The notes beneath the pieces were generated by a model. That model saw nothing but the letters and a program-made list of their open reading frames with translations, made no database searches and was not told where the DNA came from. From Bradyrhizobium genomosp. I (2014) (GTDB taxonomy: Bacteria; Pseudomonadota; Alphaproteobacteria; Rhizobiales; Xanthobacteraceae), in the NCBI RefSeq assembly GCF_000261685.1, contig NZ_AJQE01000097.1:1-35158 (forward strand): 35,158 nt of DNA, in the 5' to 3' direction. A program made the translations under genes and the position numbers. Within the stretch, counting starts at the first letter, position 1, and each line of letters begins with the position of its first letter. Below, in pieces: positions 24,464 to 31,593 of the stretch.

Positions 24464-25177
24464 TTACAGACAATCCGGCGAGATGGTCCAAACCGCCGTA
24501 TGCTTGATCTCGGCGTCTTCTAGATCGCGGGTCACCGGTACGCGATAGTCGGCGAGTCGGACAAGCTTTGCCTTCGGAAGGAAAGTGCGCCCGGGATCGC
24601 CGATCAAGATAGTCGCACCGGCGCGCGCATGGTCGGCCAGAAATGCAAAGGCACGCGTCGCGGTGTCCCCCTCATAGAAAATGTCGCCCGCGAGGATGGT
24701 CTGCCATCGGCCGTTTGGTTGAGTGTCGAGCACGTCCTCGCCGCACGACGTGAGGTGGACCAGGTTGACCTCCGCATTGAGTTCGGCCGCCGCGATCGCG
24801 AAGGGGTCGATATCAGACACTGTCACCCCGACCGCGCCGGCCTTCATCGCCGCGATGCCGACGAGTCCAGAGCCAGAAGCGATGTCGAGCACGTGCCGGT
24901 CCCGCACGGTAACGGGGTGATCGAGCACGTAGCGAGCCAGCGCTTGACCGCCCGCCCAGGCAAAGGCCCAGAAGGGCGGGGGGAGACCGGCCTCGTTCAG
25001 CTCGTCCTCGGTCTGCTGCCAGATCGGCACCGATTCATCGGCGAGGAAGACCGCGATTTCCGGCACCAGCGGCACCGACCGCAGCCGGGTGTTGGCGCGG
25101 ATGAAGGATTGCGGGTCGGCAATGGTCGTGGCTGTCAAGGCGGGCCGTCGCTGTCTTGGTCCCGTGATAACTAGCAT
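24464..25177 (-). CDS. Class I SAM methyltransferase, EtfB-lysine-methyltransferase-like (METTL20)
   Basis: This is a 237-residue methyltransferase. The N-terminus FIRANTRLRSVPLVPEIAVF and the segment LPPPFWAFAWAGGQALARYV are the hallmark of the METTL20/ETFB-KMT group. The SAM site is VLDIASGSGLVGIAAMKAGA with DIDPFA as acidic loop, followed by ILAGDIFYEGD at the motif IV position. Bacterial homologues methylate lysines of the electron-transfer flavoprotein beta subunit. No etfB is in the window. The ATG at 25177 has GGAG seven bases upstream. It stands alone between bphP and repeat copy B. A more general small-molecule methyltransferase role cannot be ruled out. Confidence 0.85.
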   Translation of the reverse strand: MLVITGPRQRRPALTATTIADPQSFIRANTRLRSVPLVPEIAVFLADESVPIWQQTEDELNEAGLPPPFWAFAWAGGQALARYVLDHPVTVRDRHVLDIASGSGLVGIAAMKAGAVGVTVSDIDPFAIAAAELNAEVNLVHLTSCGEDVLDTQPNGRWQTILAGDIFYEGDTATRAFAFLADHARAGATILIGDPGRTFLPKAKLVRLADYRVPVTRDLEDAEIKHTAVWTISPDCL

Positions 25178-25330
25178 AAACCGTCTCCCGCCGCGAAGGC
25201 GGGCTTAGGGCGGCCGCTAATCCGACTTCGCGAAGTGTCTCCGCCCCTCGCGAGAATCTCCTGTGATCCGATCCTACGATCCTCGACCGCCTCGAAAATG
25301 GCTTGGATTGAACGTCCGAAGCGCTAAACA

Positions 25331-25443
25331 GGTGGTACACAGCGGTGGCCACAAAAACCAACCGGCCCTTTTAGGAATCCTTGTTTTTCGGCGGTTCTCG
25401 CGCCTCCGGCGCTCTGGGGAAGAGAGTCCCACTCTCTCCGCCA
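25331..25443 (+). repeat. Dispersed repeat, copy B ending in tRNA-Ser 3'-end-like sequence
   Basis: This shares blocks GGTGGTACACAG, GAATCCTTGTTTT and GGGGAAGAGAGTCCCACT with copy A. Its last 17 bases (25427-25443, TCCCACTCTCTCCGCCA) equal the T-arm/acceptor end expected of a tRNA-Ser of this group. No tRNA gene precedes it. The flanks 25178-25330 and 25444-25569 carry no gene. It may be an old att site or a mobile-element end. Confidence 0.65.
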
Positions 25444-25569
25444 CGTCAAATTACGTGACTAAAAATCCGCCAAGGGAAAGCAGCATCTTGGCCGAGTTTT
25501 CCCGGTCTGACGATTTAGGCCTGTTGAGCGGCGGATCTATGGGGCCTAGCCAAGTAATTGCAGCAATGA

Positions 25570-26493
25570 TCAGCGTGCCGTAGTGCTCCTCTTCAGCGAT
25601 GCAAACTGCTTTTTCAGGCGCGGCACTGCAAAGTCGGTGAAGGCGCGCACCTTTGGCACCGAGAGCCGGCCCTGCGGGCAGATCAAGTGCGCGGGCATTT
25701 GCGGATCCTCTTGGTCAGCCAGCACGATCTCAAGGTCGCCGCGTGCGAGGGGCTCCGCCACCTGGTACGAGTACATCCGCGCCACGCCGCGCCCCGCGAC
25801 CGCGGAGGCTACTGCCGCATAGGTACTGTTGACGATGAGGCGAGGATTGAATTGGACGGTCCGCGGCGCTGACGACCCGGCCTGCGCTGCGAACGTCCAG
25901 GAATTGGGCAGATGCGCCATGGCTACGATCTGGTGCTTGGCGAGGTCACTTGGCTCGGCAATGCGTGGATGCTGCTTCAGATAGCGCGGCGCCGCCACGA
26001 CGACACGGTTGATCTCGCCGACCCGCATGGCGATCATCGTCGAATCCACCAACGGACCGATGCGAAGCGCGACGTCGACGCCCTCCTCAACCAGATTGAC
26101 CGGTCGGTCGAACAGCAAGAGTTTTGCCGACACGGCCGGATAGGCGTCCAGAAACGCATCTAGAATAGGGCGCAAGACCATCTCGCCTGACACGACGGGA
26201 GCCGTGATCGTTAGAATGCCGCGCGGCGCTGCGCGGGCTGCGGTTGCGATGTCCTCGGCCTCCTCGAGCTCGGTGAGGACGCGGCGGCAGACCTCGACAT
26301 AGCGCTCGCCATCCTCGCTCAGCTTGATCGATCGCGTGGTCCGGTGCAGCAGCTCGGCGCCGACACGCTCCTCCAGGAAAGCGATTGCACGGCTCACCGC
26401 GGCCGGGGAGCGGCCGAGTTTGCGCCCTGCCGCAGCCAAGCTTCCTTCGTCCACCGCAAGGACGAACACCTTCATCGCATCCAGCCGATCCAT
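25570..26493 (-). CDS. LysR-family transcriptional regulator
   Basis: This 307-residue regulator has an N-terminal winged helix-turn-helix (~1-60: MDRLDAMKVFVLAVDEGSLA, LGRSPAAVSRAIAFLEERV, ELLHRTTRSIKLSEDG) and a substrate-binding domain (~90-295, LTITAPVVSGEMVLRPILDAFL, VDVALRIGPL). It resembles the PA2206/DmlR-type subgroup that controls an adjacent divergent gene. The ATG at 26493 begins the typical LysR N-terminus; the start at 26511 is possible. It is divergent from the SDR gene, with a palindrome in the shared gap. The inducer is unknown. Confidence 0.92.
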   Translation of the reverse strand: MDRLDAMKVFVLAVDEGSLAAAGRKLGRSPAAVSRAIAFLEERVGAELLHRTTRSIKLSEDGERYVEVCRRVLTELEEAEDIATAARAAPRGILTITAPVVSGEMVLRPILDAFLDAYPAVSAKLLLFDRPVNLVEEGVDVALRIGPLVDSTMIAMRVGEINRVVVAAPRYLKQHPRIAEPSDLAKHQIVAMAHLPNSWTFAAQAGSSAPRTVQFNPRLIVNSTYAAVASAVAGRGVARMYSYQVAEPLARGDLEIVLADQEDPQMPAHLICPQGRLSVPKVRAFTDFAVPRLKKQFASLKRSTTAR

Positions 26494-26581
26494 GCCTTCC
26501 TGCCGCACCATCACATTCCGGCGGCAGGCTAGGCGTTCGCCGCCGTCGCGACAACCACCTCGAGGCGCGGCCCCGCATTCG

Positions 26582-26594
26582 TTCGCCTGGCGAA
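26582..26594. promoter_or_regulatory. Probable LysR operator
   Basis: TTCGCC-T-GGCGAA is a perfect 13-base palindrome with the LysR-type T-N11-A layout. It lies in the gap between the divergent LysR gene and the SDR gene, 89 bases from the first and 109 from the second. Confidence 0.45.
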
Positions 26595-26702
26595 AGAGTG
26601 TCTGCCGGGCTGCGGATATTCGCAAGCAAGCCGCCGCAGCGTAGCTGAGGAGGCAAGCCAGCCGGCGCTGGCGGAGCTTTCAACCAGCAACAGGAGCCTC
26701 TC

Positions 26703-27413
26703 ATGGGTATCGAGCAGAAGGTCGCCATCATCACCGGTGCGTCGCAGGGTATTGGCGCAGCCCTGGTCCAGGGTTTTCGCAATCGCAACTACCGCGTCGT
26801 GGCGACGGCGCGCTCCATCAAGCCATCCGACGACGATGACGTCCTCGCCGTTGCCGGCGACATCGCCGATCGTTCCACCGCCGAACGCGCCGTCTCGCAG
26901 GCGATCGCCCGCTTCGGTCGGGTCGACACGCTGGTCAACAACGCCGGCATCTTCGTAGCAAAGCCGTTCACGCAATACACGGCCGAGGACTATGCGGCGG
27001 TGACGGGAACGAACGTCACCGGCTTCTTCAACATCACGCAGCTCGCGATCGCGGAGATGGAGAAGCAGGGCTCGGGTCACATTGTCCAGATCACCACGAC
27101 CTTGGTCGATCAGGCCAACTCGAATGTGCCGTCGGTGCTGGCTTCGCTGAGCAAGGGTGGGTTGAACGCCGCGACCAGGTCGCTTGCGATCGAGTATGCC
27201 AGGCGCGGCATCCGTGTGAATGCCGTTTCGCCCGGGATCATCAAGTCGCCGATGCATCCGGTCGCGACACATGCGCAGCTCGACGCGTTGCATCCGGTCG
27301 GCCACATGGGCGAGATGTCCGACATCGTCGATGCGGTGCTCTACCTCGAGGGTGCCTCCTTTGTCACCGGCGAGATCCTGCATGTCGACGGCGGCCAGAG
27401 CGCAGGCCACTGA
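26703..27413 (+). CDS. SDR-family protein lacking the catalytic tyrosine
   Basis: This 236-residue SDR has the Rossmann motif TGASQGIG (~11-18), NNAG (NNAGIFVAKPF) and the C-terminus FVTGEILHVDGGQSAGH. At the YxxxK site it reads VLASLSKGG: the tyrosine position is Ala while the Lys is kept, and the usual Ser is Thr (ITTTLVD). It therefore cannot use the classical mechanism; other members with ALASLTKGG are remembered in related sequences. It is the first gene of a same-strand set likely under the LysR regulator. The role may be NAD(P)-dependent, non-classical or structural. No exact ribosome-binding motif was seen. Confidence 0.88.
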   Translation: MGIEQKVAIITGASQGIGAALVQGFRNRNYRVVATARSIKPSDDDDVLAVAGDIADRSTAERAVSQAIARFGRVDTLVNNAGIFVAKPFTQYTAEDYAAVTGTNVTGFFNITQLAIAEMEKQGSGHIVQITTTLVDQANSNVPSVLASLSKGGLNAATRSLAIEYARRGIRVNAVSPGIIKSPMHPVATHAQLDALHPVGHMGEMSDIVDAVLYLEGASFVTGEILHVDGGQSAGH

Positions 27414-27428
27414 ACGCGGAGCGGGACC

Positions 27429-27665
27429 ATGCCAATCGTCACCATTCAAGTGACCCGCGAGGGGACGACGCCTGGAGCGGCGTCGCTCACGGCGGAGGAA
27501 AAAGCCGCGTTGATCAAGGGATCGAGCGAGCTCTTACGCGACGTGCTCGGCAAGCCGCTCGACTCCACCTTCGTGGTGATCGAGGAGGTCGACACCGACA
27601 ATTGGGGCTGGGGCGGCCTGCCCGTGCCGGAATTCCGCCGCCGCCGCACCGCTCGGACGGACTGA
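27429..27665 (+). CDS. Tautomerase-superfamily small protein (4-OT-like)
   Basis: This 78-residue protein begins MPIVTIQVTREG, where removal of Met leaves the N-terminal Pro used as catalytic base in 4-oxalocrotonate tautomerases. It has the helix LTAEEKAALIKGSSELLRDV and the strand TFVVIEEVDTDNWGWGGLPV. The Trp-Gly-rich segment after the second strand and a basic tail (FRRRRTART) are typical of a small cis-CaaD/tautomerase-like subgroup. It starts 15 bases after the SDR with GGAG ahead, so it is translated with it. The substrate is unknown. Confidence 0.85.
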   Translation: MPIVTIQVTREGTTPGAASLTAEEKAALIKGSSELLRDVLGKPLDSTFVVIEEVDTDNWGWGGLPVPEFRRRRTARTD

Positions 27666-27684
27666 TCCGTTGCAGGAGGGTGAC

Positions 27685-28914
27685 ATGACCGACGCAGACA
27701 CGAAGCAGCACATCAAGTCCCGGCTGCCGCCGCGGCCGGGATCCGACTCACGATCAACCTGGCGATACGCCGTGGCGGGCCTGTCGGCATCGCTGGTCGG
27801 CCTCGGACTCGCCCGTTTCTCCTACACGCCGCTGATCCCGGCATTGATTGCGGCAAAATGGTTCAGCGCGTCGGATGTCGTCTATCTCGGCGCGGCGAAC
27901 TTGGCCGGCTATCTCGCCGGCGCGCTTGCGGCACGAGCTCTCGCGGCCCGAGTCGGTGCGGTCCGCGCCCTGCGGGCGATGATGTTGCTTGCCACGCTCT
28001 CGTTTCTTGCGAGCGCAACGCCGCTGTCGTTTACGTGGTTCTTCGGGTGGCGCTTCCTGTCCGGCCTGACCGGCGGCATCATCATGGTGCTGACGGCTTC
28101 CGTCATCCTGCCGCACACCTCGGCCGCCCGGCGCGGCATCGTCGGCGGGGTGATTTTCGCCGGTGTTGGCCTGGGAGTGGCTGCGTCGGGCACGCTGGTG
28201 CCGTTGCTGCTGCAGCAGGGCTTGGAGCAGAGCTGGTACGGTCTTGGCCTGCTCTCGGCGCTCCTCACGCTCGCGAGCTGGTGGAACTGGCCGGCCGAAG
28301 CCAAACCTGCTGCTACGCCGTCGCATCAAGCGAAGCACCACCGCGGTTCGCTGTCTGCGCGCGCGCTGTTGCTCCAATACGGTCTCAATGCGGTAGCCCT
28401 GGTGCCGCACATGGTTTTCATTGTCGATTTCGTGGCGCGTGGCCTCGGCCAGGGCATTGCCGCGGGCTCCCGCTATTGGGTGCTGTACGGTCTCGGCGCA
28501 GTCGTCGGCCCACTCGTCACCGGTCAGCTCGGCGACCGTTCGGGGTTCGGACCCGCTCTCCGCGCCGCGTTCCTGATCGAGACGGCTGCGGTGCTGCTGC
28601 CCACTGTCAGCACGGCGCCGCTGTCCCTGATCGTATCGAGCGTGGTCCTCGGCGGCTTCACGCCCGGTATCGTGCCCCTGGTCCTAGGACGGGTCCATGA
28701 GCTAGTGCCCCACTCGCTCGAGCACCAGCGCGGGATGTGGAGCCACGCCACGACCAGCTTTGCCCTATTCCAGGCGGCTGCAGCGTACGGTTTCTCGTGG
28801 ATCTACGCCCAGGCCGGAGGCGATTATCTGGTCCTGTTCGGACTTGGCGGCGCCGCTCTGATGCTTGCATTGGCGATCGATCTCGGCGTCTCGCTCATGA
28901 CCCGAGAGAAGTAG
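27685..28914 (+). CDS. MFS transporter, YbfB/YjiJ type
   Basis: This 409-residue transporter has about twelve membrane helices. Its first helix GLSASLVGLGLARFSYTPLI with the following YLGAANLAGYLAGALAAR is the YbfB/YjiJ (DUF1228) signature, and ALTSRRGIVGG-like segments (here AARRGIVGGVIFAGVGLGVA) follow. The start is ATG 27685 behind GGAGG. The export or uptake substrate is not known. Its position after the SDR and tautomerase genes suggests that it moves the compound they act on. Confidence 0.9.
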   Translation: MTDADTKQHIKSRLPPRPGSDSRSTWRYAVAGLSASLVGLGLARFSYTPLIPALIAAKWFSASDVVYLGAANLAGYLAGALAARALAARVGAVRALRAMMLLATLSFLASATPLSFTWFFGWRFLSGLTGGIIMVLTASVILPHTSAARRGIVGGVIFAGVGLGVAASGTLVPLLLQQGLEQSWYGLGLLSALLTLASWWNWPAEAKPAATPSHQAKHHRGSLSARALLLQYGLNAVALVPHMVFIVDFVARGLGQGIAAGSRYWVLYGLGAVVGPLVTGQLGDRSGFGPALRAAFLIETAAVLLPTVSTAPLSLIVSSVVLGGFTPGIVPLVLGRVHELVPHSLEHQRGMWSHATTSFALFQAAAAYGFSWIYAQAGGDYLVLFGLGGAALMLALAIDLGVSLMTREK

Positions 28915-29182
28915 TCACTGGAACTCGGCCCGGCATGGGTCTTCCGTTTCGGCCGCCAGACCCTCGCCTTGCCGCGGCGATCCTCGCACCCAGGGCCGCC
29001 TCGCAGAAGCTAACGAGCCATAACAACGCATAACGAGCAAATGGCGGCCGTCCGTAGCAATGTGTTCGCAGGACAGCGGCAATCCAATGCCGAATGTACA
29101 GCGAGGATCTGCCCCGTGCGGATCCGCGAAAGGCTTCGGCTCGAACGTGCCGATGACATGCAACACATTAGGAGATCAAGAG

Positions 29183-29713
29183 ATGAACAACAACCAGATC
29201 GTCGATTCCAGCTTCACCGCCATCATCAATGCGCCGATCGACCGGATCGACATTCCCGATTGGTGCTTCAATCTCTCCGAGCACGAGTATCAGGGCTGCT
29301 CCCCGGCGCATATCGCCGCGGGCTTCACGACCACGCCCGATGGCAAGCGCATGTCCATCAATGTCGAGATCATCGGCGGGAGCCTCATGGTTCAGCATTA
29401 CGTCGAGACGCTCGGCCGGAGAGATCATTTGATCCTCGACTCGACATCGGACGTCTTCACGCCGAACGGTCGAACCACGATCCACGTGACCTGGGAGTTG
29501 AGCGTCAAGGAGATCGAACCCGGCAAATGTGAGTTCACTAACAGGGTCAAAACGCATGCCACGGACGAGTTCATGACGTTCATTGGCAAGCAGGGCATTC
29601 CGCTCGAGCTGTTCCGAGCGCAGCGCCAGCCCTTCTCGATCTCTCACAATCAGAGCGAAACGCCGCTGTTTGCGGCCAGCATCGAGCGGGCAGCTCTGCA
29701 GAACAACCGATAG
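29183..29713 (+). CDS. Conserved-type hypothetical protein, SRPBCC-like
   Basis: This 176-residue soluble protein has no signal peptide. It starts MNNNQIVDSSFTAIINAPID at ATG 29183 with AGGAGA upstream; earlier in-frame ATGs are not supported. It has a beta-rich pattern (RMSINVEIIGGSLMVQHYVE, LILDSTSDVFTPNGRTTIHV, KCEFTNRVKTH) and a central CFNLSEHEYQGCSPAH, like the helix-grip (START/SRPBCC) fold. I recall similar Bradyrhizobium proteins of no assigned role. A binding or aromatase-type function is only an inference. It lies ahead of the isochorismatase-family gene. The gap 28915-29182 shows nothing else. Confidence 0.68.
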   Translation: MNNNQIVDSSFTAIINAPIDRIDIPDWCFNLSEHEYQGCSPAHIAAGFTTTPDGKRMSINVEIIGGSLMVQHYVETLGRRDHLILDSTSDVFTPNGRTTIHVTWELSVKEIEPGKCEFTNRVKTHATDEFMTFIGKQGIPLELFRAQRQPFSISHNQSETPLFAASIERAALQNNR

Positions 29714-29742
29714 CCAACCGGCGGGCTCGAGAGGAGAGATCC

Positions 29743-30390
29743 ATGACGCAATTGTCCTACGAGAAGGAAATCACCGCTCTGCTGGTGGTCGATCCCTACA
29801 ATGACTTCATCTCTGAGGGGGGCAAGATCTGGCCCCGTATCAAGGCCGTGGCCGAAAGGAACGACTGCGTTCCGCACATGATCCAGGTGCTGCATGCGGC
29901 CCGCGACGCCGGCGTCCGTGTCTTTTATGCCATGCACCACCGCTACCGGCCCGGCGATTATGCCTCCTGGAGATACGTTGCGCCAATTCAAAGGAGAGCC
30001 TGGAACAACAGGAGCTTCGAATTCGGCACCTGGGGTGGAGAGTTTCGCGCAGAGTTCGTCCCGGCGCCCGGCGAGATCGTGGCAAGCGAGCACTGGTGTT
30101 CCAGCGGCTTCAGCAACACCGACCTCGACCTGCAGCTCAAGCGGCATGGCATCCAACGCTTGATCGTCATAGGGCTGGTCGCTCACACCTGTATAGAGGC
30201 GACCGTGCGCTTCGCTGCCGAGCTCGGATACGACGTGACGGTCGTCAAGGACGCAGTTGCCGATTATTCCGACGACATGATGCGGGCCGCGCTGGAGATC
30301 AACATCCCGAACTACGCCAGCGCGATCGTAACCACGCAGGAAATCGTCGAGGCGTTGTCGGCAATGAATTCCGCAGCGTCAGCCGCGTGA
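29743..30390 (+). CDS. Isochorismatase-family cysteine hydrolase
   Basis: This 215-residue hydrolase has the nucleophile Cys in GLVAHTCIEATVRFAAELGY, the Asp in LLVVDPYNDF (~17) and the usual Rossmann-like layout. The Lys of the triad is not obvious: the expected position reads VASEHWCSSGFSNTDLD. This is the EHWxSSGFxNTDLD subgroup common in Bradyrhizobium and relatives, so the chemistry may differ. Known family substrates include isochorismate, amides and carbamates. It follows the hypothetical protein by 29 bases and is likely in the same unit. Confidence 0.88.
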   Translation: MTQLSYEKEITALLVVDPYNDFISEGGKIWPRIKAVAERNDCVPHMIQVLHAARDAGVRVFYAMHHRYRPGDYASWRYVAPIQRRAWNNRSFEFGTWGGEFRAEFVPAPGEIVASEHWCSSGFSNTDLDLQLKRHGIQRLIVIGLVAHTCIEATVRFAAELGYDVTVVKDAVADYSDDMMRAALEINIPNYASAIVTTQEIVEALSAMNSAASAA

Positions 30391-30451
30391 CCTTCCCGTC
30401 GCGCGCCCCCCCGTTCTGAATCGTCTTTCCTGACTGGAAGCGAGAAACTCA

Positions 30452-31288
30452 ATGGCTCGACAGATTACCATCGACAAGCTGTCTTCCGGCCTCTGGACGG
30501 CGACCTTCAATAACCCGCCCATCAATCTGGTAGATCCCGACACGATCGGCGAATTGCAGGACCTGCTTGCACAGCTCGAAAGCGATGCAGAGATAAAGGT
30601 CGTGGTGTTCCGAAGCGCGGACCCGGATTTCTTCCTGGCGCATTGGGATGTGCTCGCGGACAAGCGGACAGTCGCCGCCATGCCGCCGGGTCCCACGGGC
30701 ATGCATCCATGGATCGATCTGCTCGTTCGGCTGTCACGTGCACCGGTTGCCTCCATCGCGGAGATTCGCGGGCGCGCCCGCGGGGCCGGAAGCGAGTTCG
30801 TGCTGGCCTGCGACATGCGCTTCGCCAGCCGCGAGCGTGCAATTCTCGGGCAATTCGAAGTGGGCCTCGGTGCGGTGCCGGGCGGCAATCCCATGGCGAG
30901 GTTGGCCGGCCTGATGGGGCGGGGGCGTGGGCTGGAGGTGATCTTGGGCGCGGACGACTTCTCGGCGGAGCTTGCCGAACGCTATGGTTATGTCAACAGA
31001 GCCTTGCCGGACGAGGAGCTCTCTACCTTTGTTGAATCCTTTGCGCGTCGTCTCGCCTCGTTCGAGAAGCACGCGATCGTAGGTGCCAAGGCCTTGATGG
31101 ATCAGGTCACTTTGCCGGCCGATGCGGTCTTCCCTCCTTCGTTATCGGCGTTCTTTGCGTCAGTGGCTCACCCTGGCACCCGCAAACGAGCGGCATCTCT
31201 CCTCGAGCGAGGACTGCAGCGCCGATCCGAAACCGAGATGCGGCTCGGCCAAGCGGTTGCTGAAGCGAGCTCCTCGGAACGTGATTGA
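30452..31288 (+). CDS. Enoyl-CoA hydratase/isomerase (crotonase) family protein
   Basis: This 278-residue crotonase has an oxyanion-hole loop ASIAEIRGRARGAGSEFVLACDMRFA with Glu retained, and the second region ILGQFEVGLGAVPGGNPMAR in which the other family Glu is kept. Both acid/base residues for hydration are therefore present. The N-terminus NNPPINLVDPDT is typical. The cargo CoA ester is unknown. It ends the row of same-strand genes at 31288. The 305-base gap to the next gene holds a sigma-70 promoter and nothing else recognisable. Confidence 0.9.
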   Translation: MARQITIDKLSSGLWTATFNNPPINLVDPDTIGELQDLLAQLESDAEIKVVVFRSADPDFFLAHWDVLADKRTVAAMPPGPTGMHPWIDLLVRLSRAPVASIAEIRGRARGAGSEFVLACDMRFASRERAILGQFEVGLGAVPGGNPMARLAGLMGRGRGLEVILGADDFSAELAERYGYVNRALPDEELSTFVESFARRLASFEKHAIVGAKALMDQVTLPADAVFPPSLSAFFASVAHPGTRKRAASLLERGLQRRSETEMRLGQAVAEASSSERD

Positions 31289-31485
31289 TCTTCCCGATCG
31301 ATCGACCGAGGACAGCTGGCCTTGCCATGCGCGGCACTGCCTTTTTCGATTTCGACGGGCTGTCGTATGGGCTCGTTGGTGCCGTTCGGTCGAACGCCGA
31401 CAGGAAACAGCGTGAGCGTGCGACATCGGCGCTGATTGAGCTCGAGATAGGTAGCTCAAGCCGGCAGCCGATGCGCGCGGATCCG

Positions 31486-31514
31486 TTGTGTTTCGGTCCG
31501 GCCCTGCCTATACT
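31486..31514 (+). promoter_or_regulatory. Sigma-70-type promoter of the large regulator
   Basis: TTGTGT (31486-31491), a 17-base spacer and TATACT (31509-31514) closely match the housekeeping consensus. Transcription would start about 75 bases ahead of the ATG at 31594. This supports that start against the longer open frame from 31285. Confidence 0.6.
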
Positions 31515-31593
31515 TTGGCTCACCGAAATCGCAGTCGAGGTTACGCAGTGCCGCGCGCTCGCCGTATCCTTGGCGACAAGGCGCGCACCCGGA

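Noticed and set aside
25427..25443. A tRNA-Ser gene
   Set aside because: Only the 3'-end-like 17 bases are present; no anticodon, D-arm or variable arm precedes it.
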